DNA of 64,000 nt, from NCBI GenBank assembly GCA_947178145.1, contig CAMWXE010000022.1:1-64000 (forward strand). The letters run 5' to 3'. The notes beneath the pieces were generated by a model that was not told the DNA's origin, searched no databases, and worked only from the letters and a program-made list of their open reading frames with translations. Every line of letters starts with the position of its first letter. Positions within the stretch are counted from its first letter, which is position 1. The position numbers were made by a program, and so were the translations under genes. Of the stretch, positions 8,025-17,300 are shown piece by piece. The stretch comes from an uncultured Lachnospiraceae bacterium. Its GTDB lineage: Bacteria; Bacillota; Clostridia; Lachnospirales; Lachnospiraceae.

Positions 8025-9575
8025 TTATGTAATTTCATGCTGCTCCGCCAGTTTTTTCATGCACATCCAGTAATTTCTTTCTCTCGTGGATTTTGCATTC
8101 CGAATATGTTGTTCTATCACACCTTTTTCGGACATCCAGTCTGTTCGAATGGATCCGAGATCCAGGCAGTGTATTGCCTCCTGGATTTTGCTTTCTGACA
8201 GACCAGCGCTTTGCATCCGCTCCAGCATCGCAGATGCTTTTCGCACATAGCAGGAATTGTAGAACATGCCCATATCCGGCCGATATTCCAGATCAAAAAT
8301 GCGGGTTCCTTTGGTGTTTGGAAGGAAACAGGAATCCTCAGAGGATTCTGTGATGTGCAAATAATATAGGGTTGCATTTTCTTTTCCCTCTTTTTTCCGG
8401 ATGATTCGACCAAGGCGCTGAATTCTCTGGCGCTGGGTTGAGGTGCCGGACAGGATGATGCCAACTGCAGCATCTGGGACATCGACACCTTCATCAATGG
8501 CTTTACAGGCAATCAGTATTCGGATATCCCCCAGCCGAAAACGTTCCAAAGCGTTTTTGTTTGCCTGTGGTCCAAGCCTGGAATGATAACGTGCGACTTT
8601 ACCAGAGTACAAGTCACACAGTCGTTCATATAACGCCTCAGCTTGACGAATGCGCTCGCCAAATATCAGTATTTTATTCTGTATGCCCAGATATCGTACC
8701 AGGTCATATGCGCAGTTGATCCGCTCGGCAGCCATACAGACTAAGCTTTTCCTTTTGTAGGACAAACGCATATATTGGCGGGCAGTGTCCGCAATGCGCC
8801 TGTCTTTGTCCCCGGTGAGCTTTCGCAGCAGTTCGAAGCGCTCTCTCTGGTCAAGTTTGTCGAGAATGGGATAGGATGAGAGCAGCGTGAAATACAGTAC
8901 GGACATCCGCTCAGAGAGCTCTTCATATTCAATCCGTTCCTCCTGCTCGAAAGAGAGCCCGATATGAAAAATATCGTAAGGACATACAGTGCGCCGTGCC
9001 GCGGCTGCATCCATTCCATAGCTGTAAATTTTGCGTCCAAGAGCTGCGGCAAGTTCCTGTCCGGCTTGACCGGAGGGCAAAGTGGCAGAAAGCCCCAGCG
9101 AGAAGAAGCGATCTTTGTAAGGAGTGATATGTGGCATAAATTCAAAAATCAATTGATTTTGTCCGCTTACATAGTGGTGGCATTCATCTGCGATGAGCAG
9201 TACAGACTTACCATTGCGGAGCTCTGACAAAATCTGGCGTGCAAGCTCGTAGCGCGCAGAGTTTATCACATAGATCATGTAATCGCAGTCTGGCGGGGAT
9301 TTGTATCCGCCTCCGCGCAGGCCGATTTGCTTCTGTATGTCTTTTTCGCTAAGAAAAGCTCTTAAAGCGCGGCTCCATTGGTGCATGAGTGTTCCAGTCG
9401 GAACGACGATTTTGACATGCAGCTCCATGTCCGCTCTCTGTGACAGGCGGTTTGCAGCAGTGAGTGCAAGCAGTGTCTTGCCTGATCCGGTCACAGCCTG
9501 CACCATTCCCCTGCCATTATTAGAAAACCACCGCCCGAGACATTCCTCCTGCCACTGATATAGTTTTTGTTCCAT
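8025..9575 (-). CDS. DEAD/DEAH-type SF2 helicase, divergent from BREX-like ATPase genes
   Basis: A 516-aa superfamily 2 helicase. Motifs in order: Q-like region KLYQWQEECL, Walker A TGSGKT (residues 29-34), motif Ia VVPTGTLMHQW, DEAH-like DECHH (130-134), SATLP (163-167), then the RecA2 domain with ILIFGERIRQAE, IACKAIDEGVDVP and QRIQRLGRIIRK (motif VI, arginine finger). I start it at the ATG whose complement is 9573-9575, preceded on its strand by AAAGGAAC; an extended frame upstream has no ribosome site. It is transcribed away from the three-gene set at 9835-12990, with back-to-back promoters in between. In Shango and BREX-related loci similar helicases accompany BrxC/D-type ATPases, so a DNA-directed defence role is likely but unproven. 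Confidence 0.88.
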   Translation of the reverse strand: MEQKLYQWQEECLGRWFSNNGRGMVQAVTGSGKTLLALTAANRLSQRADMELHVKIVVPTGTLMHQWSRALRAFLSEKDIQKQIGLRGGGYKSPPDCDYMIYVINSARYELARQILSELRNGKSVLLIADECHHYVSGQNQLIFEFMPHITPYKDRFFSLGLSATLPSGQAGQELAAALGRKIYSYGMDAAAARRTVCPYDIFHIGLSFEQEERIEYEELSERMSVLYFTLLSSYPILDKLDQRERFELLRKLTGDKDRRIADTARQYMRLSYKRKSLVCMAAERINCAYDLVRYLGIQNKILIFGERIRQAEALYERLCDLYSGKVARYHSRLGPQANKNALERFRLGDIRILIACKAIDEGVDVPDAAVGIILSGTSTQRQRIQRLGRIIRKKEGKENATLYYLHITESSEDSCFLPNTKGTRIFDLEYRPDMGMFYNSCYVRKASAMLERMQSAGLSESKIQEAIHCLDLGSIRTDWMSEKGVIEQHIRNAKSTRERNYWMCMKKLAEQHEIT

Positions 9576-9691
9576 GATTGTGTTCCTTTGCTGTTGTGAA
9601 AGGCTTTTTCTGTTGTCAAAATGTGTGCAAAATTTGTTGCTGTGTACGCCTTCGACGAACAAAATCGTGGCGTGAACAGTAATACAGTAAT

Positions 9692-9720
9692 AGTATATCA
9701 AAATTTCTGCTTATTTGAAA
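9692..9720 (-). promoter_or_regulatory. Promoter of the helicase gene
   Basis: On the minus strand, TATACT (9692-9697) with an extended TGn element. The hexamer 17 bp upstream, TTTCAA, is a weak -35. An ACGCC/GGCGT hairpin lies in the leader (about 9648-9674). Confidence 0.45.
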
Positions 9721-9727
9721 CAAAATG

Positions 9728-9756
9728 TTGAAAAAATGTTCTGTTTCGGATATACT
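9728..9756 (+). promoter_or_regulatory. Promoter of the BREX-like ATPase operon
   Basis: TTGAAA (9728-9733), 17-bp spacer, TATACT (9751-9756). It faces away from the helicase promoter, whose -10 is 54 bp away, so one regulator or supercoiling could govern both. Confidence 0.65.
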
Positions 9757-9834
9757 TTTTATAGTTTGTAAAGAATGGTCCTTTTCAAAACTATAAACAG
9801 ATACTTGTGCTAAAATGCACAGATTGGAGAAAGA

Positions 9835-10602
9835 ATGAATTACGAAGACTTTTATCAGGATCTACAGCCGCAGCAAAAAAGTGTGAAGGATGGGATTGCT
9901 TCCCTTCAGAAGTTGTTTAAGACAGTCAGCCGTGAGCTGGAGGGCGGGGATGTCAAAAATCTCGCCAAGGATTTGGAGGCTATGGCGCAGATGGTTTCAA
10001 CGGTTTCGGAATCTGTGGATGCCATGAAGGCTGCTGCGGATGGATTTGACGCGAAAGGATATTTTGAGAGCGGGGAATTTGCGGAACAGATGCTTGCAGT
10101 CTGTGCAGAAAAGGGTGTGGATGTCCGCGGAGAATTTCCCGTCTATGAGATGTTTCCTTACCGTGTAAAGCTGGATCCGGAGAATCAGGACGTTTATTTA
10201 GACCGCAAGAAAGTGCAGTGCATGCGTCCCGGAAGCTTTGTGGATATCGTCAGGAACGGCCAGGAGAAGCTCAACAAGGCATCTTTTAATGCGGTATCCT
10301 TTGCCAGTGAACTGGCAGATGCCTATGACCTGGCTGTTATAAAATACAACAGGCAGCCATTTTCGGACATTTATCTGACAAATTTGTATAAGATTTTGGC
10401 GCCGATGAGCCGTTTTCGGAAAGATTATGACCAGCAGAGCTTTGCGTTTGACCTGGCAAGGTTATATATTTCCGGTATAGAGGAGACGAAAAACGGAAGA
10501 AAGTTTCAGTTTGGACCAAGCAGAGTTGGAGGGAAGGCGATCCGAATTCTGGACATGGAAGGAAAGGAACAGTTTCTTGCGACAATTCGTTTTTTTGAGT
10601 AG
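9835..10602 (+). CDS. Unknown 255-aa protein, first gene of BREX-like ATPase cassette
   Basis: I do not recognise a family. The first ~75 residues are strongly helical with heptad character (SLQKLFKTVSRELEGGDVKNLAKDLEAMAQMV), suggesting a coiled coil. A central part contains the motif RGEFPVYEMFPYRVKLDPENQDVYLDRKK cut into short strands, and the C-terminal half is mixed alpha/beta. No transmembrane segment, cysteine cluster or catalytic motif is visible. GGAG lies six bases before ATG 9835. Only 20 bp separate it from the first ATPase gene, so the three genes form an operon. By position it could be the substrate- or DNA-recognition subunit; it does not look like the TerB-domain protein of Shango systems. 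Confidence 0.8.
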   Translation: MNYEDFYQDLQPQQKSVKDGIASLQKLFKTVSRELEGGDVKNLAKDLEAMAQMVSTVSESVDAMKAAADGFDAKGYFESGEFAEQMLAVCAEKGVDVRGEFPVYEMFPYRVKLDPENQDVYLDRKKVQCMRPGSFVDIVRNGQEKLNKASFNAVSFASELADAYDLAVIKYNRQPFSDIYLTNLYKILAPMSRFRKDYDQQSFAFDLARLYISGIEETKNGRKFQFGPSRVGGKAIRILDMEGKEQFLATIRFFE

Positions 10603-10622
10603 GCTGATGAGGGGGACATGCT

Positions 10623-11807
10623 ATGGCAGAAACGTTGAATGAAATTTCCGGGATTGCGGCGGAGCAGCTCACCTGTGGGGTTGCGTTCCTCACTGATTTC
10701 TGGCGGGAAAAGTATCTTCAGGAATATATTAGGAACGGCGGGAGCAAGATCAAGTTTGTGACAGGGCGTCAGGGAAGTGGAAAAACACATTTTCTGCGGT
10801 TGATGACAGCGATTGCAAAAGAAGAAAATTATAAGACTGCGCAGTTTTCAGCAAAAGATATCTGGCTTCATGATTTTAAGGATATCTATGTGGAGATTCT
10901 CCGGCAATGTGATATCATGGGGTGTCTGGAGGCGGTCAGTCATCAGTTAATTGAGCAGATGGGATTTGATTTTCGGAATATTCCAGCGGAAATGCGTTTT
11001 ATCGACTACCTTTCTCAAAATGATTCGGGTGATGCGATTACCAAGCGGGAGATTCGCTCTCAGCTGCGGGAAATCTTTTTGGACAACCCCTTGATGGACA
11101 ATAATTTTGCCCTGGCATGCAGTATGCTTACGGGGAGTATTTTGGGATATCCTGTGTTGGAAGAGCAGAACAGGGAACTGCTGCTTGCATGGCTGGAGGG
11201 CGACCGCTCCATCAAACTGTCCCAGCTGCGGGCGCTGGATTTTTACCCTTGCCGAATCACAAAATACAATGCCAGACATATGCTTCGCTCTCTGGCAGAG
11301 CTGATACGCATGGGCGGGTATTCAGGCCTGTTTGTGACAATTGACGACATGGAGATTCTGACCAGTCGTTCCAGTCTGGAACCAGTACATTATACAAAGG
11401 TGAAGCGGGAAGATACGTATGAGAGTATCCGCCAGCTGATTGACGATATCGACAGCATGAGAAACATTCTGTTTGTGTATGCTTTTGACCGCGAACTGCT
11501 TGACAACGAAAATGCCGGGATAAAATCGTATCAGGCGTTGTGGATGCGAATTCAGAATGAGATTGTGGGAGAGCGTTTTAACCGTTTTGCGGATATGATA
11601 GATATGGACCAGCTGGCGGCACAGGAATATACACCAGATGTGATCGTTGCAATGTCCGAGAGCATTGCAGGTGCGCAGAACAGCACTATGGTCAGTCCGT
11701 TGGATCGGGAGGGCGCAGAACAGCTTGTAGAACGTGCACGCATGGGGGCGGTAGGCGTGCCGCAACTGATTCAGATGACGATGCAGGGGGTGGATGCGGA
11801 TGTATGA
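10623..11807 (+). CDS. BREX-system-like P-loop ATPase (first of two)
   Basis: A 394-aa ATPase of the BrxC/BrxD ATP-binding group (formerly DUF2791). Walker A is GRQGSGKTHF at residues ~47-56 and Walker B LFVTIDDMEIL at ~235-245. Between them are family-like helices containing ARHMLRSLAELIRMGGYSGL, the arrangement in which BREX ATPases place a regulatory helix before Walker B. A C-terminal segment (RFNRFADMIDMDQL, then VERARMGAVGVPQLIQ) resembles the lid region. Its stop overlaps the start of the next ATPase gene by 14 bp, so the two products are probably made in fixed ratio and may form a hetero-oligomer. Sequence similarity between the two is low outside the motifs. Function is inferred from the family only. 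Confidence 0.8.
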   Translation: MAETLNEISGIAAEQLTCGVAFLTDFWREKYLQEYIRNGGSKIKFVTGRQGSGKTHFLRLMTAIAKEENYKTAQFSAKDIWLHDFKDIYVEILRQCDIMGCLEAVSHQLIEQMGFDFRNIPAEMRFIDYLSQNDSGDAITKREIRSQLREIFLDNPLMDNNFALACSMLTGSILGYPVLEEQNRELLLAWLEGDRSIKLSQLRALDFYPCRITKYNARHMLRSLAELIRMGGYSGLFVTIDDMEILTSRSSLEPVHYTKVKREDTYESIRQLIDDIDSMRNILFVYAFDRELLDNENAGIKSYQALWMRIQNEIVGERFNRFADMIDMDQLAAQEYTPDVIVAMSESIAGAQNSTMVSPLDREGAEQLVERARMGAVGVPQLIQMTMQGVDADV

Positions 11808-12990
11808 TATGGAAGCGAGACATATGATCGAAGCACTGCGCTCGGGGGTACCTTCCCGCGCTGTGGGGCAGTATTTTTCGGAGGCGCGTCCGAAAATCAT
11901 GAAAGAAATTTCAGACCGGCTGGATCAGGTCTGTGAGCAGGGAAAGTCAAGCGGTATGGTGATTTGCGGAAAGTATGGGGAAGGCAAAACCCATCTGCTG
12001 AACACGGTATTTAGCCTGGCCCACTCCAACAGTATGGTAGTCTCCTATCTGTCGCTGAGCAAGGAAACACCGATGGATAAGCTCTATCTGGTGTATCAGA
12101 AACTGATACAGAATACCTATCTTCCCAAACGGGAGCAGCCGGGGTTTATGCATGAGGTAGAGAAAATATCTGCAAAAAACCCGATCGCAAACGAGATGAT
12201 TTTATATGCTGCAAAACAGTTGGAGACCGATAAGCTGTATTATCTGTACCGCTCTTATCTCAACACGGAGGACCCGGACGAAAAGTTTTTGCTGCAGGCG
12301 GATCTGGAGGGAGATTTTATTGCAAATGCTTCGCTGAAAAAAATTTATCGGCGTATTTTTAATGCGCCTGTGAAGTACAATGTCAATTTTACCAAGACAA
12401 AGCACTGTGGGGACTACATTTCTTTTATGAGTCATCTGTTTACACAGATGGGGTATCATGGATGGGTGATTTTGGTTGACGAGACGGAGCTTATGGGGCG
12501 CCTTGGCAAAAAAGCGCGCCTGAATGCATACAGGAATATGGCGAAATTCCTGATGCCGAACATGTGTCCAGAGTCGACGTTCAGTATCTTTGCGCTCAGT
12601 GCCTCCTATGTGGAGGATGTCATTGAGGGAAAACATGAATATATGAACCTCGAGGAGATTTATCCAGAGGAACAGGAGCCGGCCAGATCGGTCCTGGATA
12701 TGCTGACGAAGGCACCTCAGCTGCTGCCGCTGACGAAAGACGAAATCAACGAGGTATTGTGTAAGATACAGGATTTTCATGGCAAGGCATACGAGTGGAC
12801 GCCCAGTTTGTCAGCGGCTTCGCTGACGGCATCAACACAGTCAGGCGGTTATCTGCTGCGCACGAAAATCCGCGCGGCAATCGAGTTCTTAGACCAGCTT
12901 TATCAGTATGGAAAGGCAGGAAATACGACCATCAATGAACTTGGCGAGGAGACATTTGAGGAAGATGTACCAGTGATTGATGATTTTTAA
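11794..12990 (+). CDS. BrxD-like BREX-system P-loop ATPase (second of two)
   Basis: A 398-aa protein with the typical BrxD/DUF2791 opening, MIEALRSGVPSRAVGQYF, then Walker A CGKYGEGKTHLL (residues ~57-68) in the GxYGxGKT form of the family, and Walker B GWVILVDETELM (~222-233). The acidic C-terminus follows a winged-helix-like tail (GGYLLRTKIRAAIEFLDQL). The start may be ATG 11794 or 11800; the latter gives better spacing from GGGGGTGG and overlaps the previous stop as ATGTATGA. A clear terminator closes the operon. With the helicase and the 255-aa protein it makes a four-gene cassette lacking the methyltransferase, PglZ and TerB proteins of BREX or Shango. Confidence 0.85.
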   Translation: MRMYDMEARHMIEALRSGVPSRAVGQYFSEARPKIMKEISDRLDQVCEQGKSSGMVICGKYGEGKTHLLNTVFSLAHSNSMVVSYLSLSKETPMDKLYLVYQKLIQNTYLPKREQPGFMHEVEKISAKNPIANEMILYAAKQLETDKLYYLYRSYLNTEDPDEKFLLQADLEGDFIANASLKKIYRRIFNAPVKYNVNFTKTKHCGDYISFMSHLFTQMGYHGWVILVDETELMGRLGKKARLNAYRNMAKFLMPNMCPESTFSIFALSASYVEDVIEGKHEYMNLEEIYPEEQEPARSVLDMLTKAPQLLPLTKDEINEVLCKIQDFHGKAYEWTPSLSAASLTASTQSGGYLLRTKIRAAIEFLDQLYQYGKAGNTTINELGEETFEEDVPVIDDF

Positions 12991-13008
12991 TGGAATCAAA
13001 TAAAAATG

Positions 13009-13030
13009 GCTGTCGGTGACAGCTTTTTTT
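13009..13030 (+). terminator. Terminator of the BREX-like operon
   Basis: GCTGTC / GACAGC stem with GGT loop, directly followed by seven T residues. Confidence 0.8.
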
Positions 13031-13056
13031 ATACAGTTTTTTATCGTTTCAAAGAC

Positions 13057-13085
13057 TTTACAAATACCGCAATATTGCGTATAAT
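13057..13085 (+). promoter_or_regulatory. ROK-gene promoter with an embedded palindrome (likely operator)
   Basis: TTTACA (13057-13062), 17-bp spacer, TATAAT (13080-13085). The spacer contains the perfect 12-bp palindrome CGCAATATTGCG (13068-13079). A repressor bound there would block RNA polymerase; the ROK regulator encoded next is the obvious candidate (autoregulation, inferred). Confidence 0.7.
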
Positions 13086-13112
13086 TCTTTTATCAATTAA
13101 TTTATAAAAGAG

Positions 13113-14240
13113 ATGAAGAGAATGAAGCAGTCAACGGAAAAGAAAAGTATCGAGAAAAGAAATATCGCAAAGTGTAAAATCTTAGATTTTATGTTGAATC
13201 AGGGCAGTACTACGAAGGCGGACATAGCAAAACAGTTGAATCTGAGTATGCCGACAGTTCTGTCAAACATCGGAGAACTGACGGAAAAAGGTCTTGTGAT
13301 GGAAGTGGGGGAGATGGAGTCCACCGGAGGGCGCAAGGCGAGACGGATTTCCCTGAAGGAAGACTATTACTATGCGGTTGGCGTTGATATCACAGCACAT
13401 CATATTGGTATGGTGCTGGTCAATTTTGGCGGAAAAATAATTCAGCAGCAGAGAGTCCGATTTGATTTTCAGACAGATATCGCGTACTGCAGACAACTGG
13501 CAGCGCAGATACAGGAGTTTTATAAGGATATCGCAGCAGAAGAGAAAATTCTTGGAATCGGTATCTCACTTCCGGGTATTATCAACGAGAAAGAACGTGT
13601 TCTGGTGAAATCCCATGCATTACAGTTGGAAAATTATAGTCTGAAAATGATAGAGCAGCTGTTTTCGTTACCCGTATATTTTGAGAATGACGCGAATGCG
13701 GCGATGCTGGCAGAGAATCCGCGGCAGTTGGGGGATGTCGTATACTTATCTCTGAATAATACGCTGGGCGGCGCAGTCTGTATTGATGGCAGGTTGTTTT
13801 CAGGGCAGAACTGCAAAGCAGGTGAGTTTGGTCATATGATTTTGCTGCCTGGCGGGAAGCAGTGTTATTGCGGGAAAGAAGGATGTGCAGATGCCTATTG
13901 TGCTGCGAGTGTGTTGTCTGATAACGGAAAGCGTTCGCTTGATACATTTATGCAGATGTTGGGAACGGATGCGGATGCAGACAGACAGTGGGAGGAATAT
14001 CTGGAGAATCTAGCGATGCTGATATCGAATGTCCGCATGATTTTTGATACGGATATTATTTTAGGCGGTGATGTCGGGGGGTATCTGGAGAAATATATGA
14101 TGGAACTGGCTGAAAAAGTGATGAAATATAATCAGTTTGACAAGGATGTAAGTTATCTGAAAAATTGCAGTTATCAGAAAGAAGCGTCCGCAGTGGGTGT
14201 GGCAAAGCATTTTTTTCAGTTATATGTAAATCAGATATAG
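13113..14240 (+). CDS. ROK family transcriptional regulator
   Basis: NagC/XylR-type repressor: an N-terminal winged helix (about residues 20-80, DIAKQLNLSMPTVLSNIGELTEKGLV, with the TGGRKAR wing) followed by a sugar-kinase-like ROK domain. The zinc motif is intact as CYCGKEGCADAYC (CxCGxxGCxD form), near GEFGHMIL. The phosphate-site motif GGAVCIDGRLFSG and the ENDANAAMLAE segment suggest retained sugar binding. Start ATG 13113; ATG 13122 is an alternative. It lies 130 bp before the GH115 gene in the same direction, with no strong terminator between. It therefore probably senses a xylan-derived sugar or aldobiouronic acid and controls the glycosidase; the ligand is inferred. Confidence 0.88.
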   Translation: MKRMKQSTEKKSIEKRNIAKCKILDFMLNQGSTTKADIAKQLNLSMPTVLSNIGELTEKGLVMEVGEMESTGGRKARRISLKEDYYYAVGVDITAHHIGMVLVNFGGKIIQQQRVRFDFQTDIAYCRQLAAQIQEFYKDIAAEEKILGIGISLPGIINEKERVLVKSHALQLENYSLKMIEQLFSLPVYFENDANAAMLAENPRQLGDVVYLSLNNTLGGAVCIDGRLFSGQNCKAGEFGHMILLPGGKQCYCGKEGCADAYCAASVLSDNGKRSLDTFMQMLGTDADADRQWEEYLENLAMLISNVRMIFDTDIILGGDVGGYLEKYMMELAEKVMKYNQFDKDVSYLKNCSYQKEASAVGVAKHFFQLYVNQI

Positions 14241-14370
14241 CGATACAAGCAGGCGCTCCAATTGCATTTCAGGAGGCTTTGACGCAGCGCTCTTTTTTGG
14301 CATTATCCTTTTAGGAACTGTAGAAATGGCTGTGAAGGAGAAGCTGACTGTTTCGGAACGGAGGACACAA

Positions 14371-17300
14371 ATGGATTTCGAATTGAAAAGAAGGCAGCAG
14401 TGCGTGATACGAGTGGACGAACACGAGACGGAGGCGGTAAAGATTGCAGTCGCCAATCTGGTAAGAGATTTAGAGTGCACTTTGAATTTAGTGGCACAAG
14501 TGTCACAAATAACTGTGGGATGTAATGAAAAAGATTGCAAGAAAGAAGGGTATGCCGAGATTCTGGTTGGAACATTCCACGTGTCAGAGGTGTTTGACGA
14601 ATTTGTAGATTTTACAGACCTGTGTGATGAGACAAACAGATTGAGAAAGGAAGCATATTTACACAGGATTTCCAACGGCAAGCTGATCATTGCGGGCAGT
14701 GACAGGCGCGGAACGATTTATGGGATATATGATTTGTGTGAAGCTTTGGGCGTATCTCCATGGCATTTCTGGGCGGATGTGCCAGTGCGGAAAAAGCAGG
14801 AGTTTCTGCTGCCAGAAGATTATGAAAAGGTGGACTATCCTTCGGTGGAATACCGCGGTATTTTTATCAATGACGAGGAAGAGCTGGATGCATGGGTAGA
14901 GAATTACATGGGAGAAGCGACAATTGGACTGAAAACATATGAGAAAGTGTTTGAGCTGCTGCTGCGGCTGAAGGCAAACTATATCTGGCCGGCAATGCAT
15001 GTCAATTCGTTCAACTTAACCCGGGAAAACGGTGCATTGGCAGACCGCATGGGCATTGTGGTCGGAACTTCCCACTGCGATATGCTGATGCGCTCCAACA
15101 ATCGGGAGTGGAAGCCCTGGATTCAGAATAAGGGGTATACGGATGCAGTTTACGACTATTCTATCGAGGGACGAAACAGGGAAATCCTGCGGGAATACTG
15201 GAAGGAGAGTGTGGAGCAGAACCGGGATTTCGAGGTGTGTTACACACTTGGCATGCGTGGTATTCACGATTCCGGGTTTGAGACGCGGGCGTTGAAAGGG
15301 AAAAGTGAGGAGGAAATCAGAAATGCGAAAATAGCACTTTTGGAGAAGGTTATTGCGGACCAGCGTGAGATACTAAAGGACACACTTGGACACGAGACGA
15401 TGATGACTTTTATCCCATATAAAGAAGTGCTGGAGCTGTATGACAATGGTTTGAACATACCAGAGGACATGACGTTAGTGTGGGCTAATGACAACTATGG
15501 CTATATCCGCCGTTATCCGTCTGAGAAGGAGAAGAGACAAAGGGGCGGCAATGGTATTTACTATCACAATTCTTACTGGTCACCGCCAAGCATGTCCTAT
15601 GTGTTTCTCTGTTCGATTCCGCTGGCGCATACCAGGAATGAGCTGCAGAAGGCGTGGAATGAGGGAATCCGTAAGCTGTGGGTGCTCAACAGCGGTGCCA
15701 TGAAACCGTTAGAGCAGGAGATTACTTTTTTCCTGAGACTGGCGTGGGAAATCGGAAAGCAGGGTGTACTGACAGAGGATGTGGAGGCCTTTGTCGAGGA
15801 CTGGATTGACAAAACTTTTACAGGAAAAATCGGCAGTCAGGTTTCTGTGCTGCTCAACGATTTCTCACAGCTGACCAATGTGCGCAAGGTGGAGAACATG
15901 GACTGTGATGCCTTTTCACAGACTGCATACGGTGATGAGGCAGCAGTGCGTATTCAGCGGTATGAGGAGCTGTTTTCGCAGGGAAATATGTTGTATGAAA
16001 GGCTTCCTAAGGAGGAAAGAGACGCCTTTTTCCAGCTGGTACTGATGCGGATTCACGCCGCTTATTTCACGAATCTTTCATATTATTATGGAGACAGGAG
16101 CACACTGATGTACGAGCGTGGGAATATGCAGGCGGCAGCTTACTACACAGGGAAAGCAAGGGAAGTGGAGGATGCTCGCAGACGGCTTCTGCATTATTAT
16201 AATTATGAAATGTGTGGTGGAAAATGGAATGGTATCTTGAATCCGGAGGGATTCCCTCCCCCGCGCACAGCGATGATGCCAGTCTGCACCCCGCCGTTAA
16301 AAATCGAGGGAGAACCTGCTATGCGCGTGGATATCTGGAATGGGGAGGCAGCGCTTTGCTTTGGGATGCCTGGGGAGAAATGGATTGAGATTGGCAATAC
16401 AGGCTCCGGTCAATTTGTGGTGCGGATACAGGCGCCAGAGTGGGTGACACTCTCTGAGACACAGGCTGTAATCCAAGGGGAGAAGAGAATCCTTGTGCGT
16501 GTGTCTGATGTTTCCAGAGACCGCGAGGGGGAGCTTTTAATAGAAAGTATGGGCGATGTGCGGCGTGTTCCGATTCGGACGGTGCAATCAGAATATGCGA
16601 AAGATGGTTGTGCGCTGGAGGAGGACGGGCTGATTGTGTTGGAGGGAGACGCTTTTGAGAACGTGGATTCGCAGAATGAAAATAGCAAGTCATATCATCC
16701 GACAGGGAAAGACTTTAAACTGGTTCGCAGACTTGGGCGTATGCAGAGGAATCTGGTGGAGGCATGTGTACAGAGTGTGTGTGATGACAAATACATAGAA
16801 GTAACACCAATAAAAGAAATAATGTCAAAAGCGCAGCCTCTGTGTTACCGCTTCGCAACAGTTAGCAAGGGAGAATTTCTGCTCGAAATTCATCGGTTCC
16901 CGTCGCTCAATTCTGTCGGCAGAATTCGAATAGGAATATCGCTGGACGCAGGGCCAGTACAGATTGTCGAGTCGTTTTCTAATGATGAGTGGCGCGGCGG
17001 CTGGAAAAAGAATGTGCTTAACAACGTAGACCGCCTCTATTCGAAACTTTCGGTTTCAGAGGTGGGAAGGCATCAGCTTTGCGTGTGGGCTATTGACAAA
17101 TATTTTGCTTTTTCACGCATTGTAATCTATACGAGTCCGAGGAAAGAAAATAATCTGGCTGGTATCCGAGGAGCGCAGCCACTGCCGGTCGAACGGGACT
17201 GGCCTGTGTGGTGTGATCTGTTTTATGGAAAATATGAGTTATTACCCAGACCTGTATTTTATGCAGCTCCTGAGAATAGCAGTGACACGATTGCCGTGAC

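Noticed and set aside
8025-12990. Complete BREX or Shango system
   Set aside because: No PglZ, BrxX methyltransferase, BrxL or TerB-domain gene is present, so neither name can be applied.
14240-14370. Terminator between the ROK and GH115 genes
   Set aside because: A GGCGCT...AGCGCT pairing before TTTTTT exists, but the intervening ~35 nt are unpaired, so it is too weak to call.
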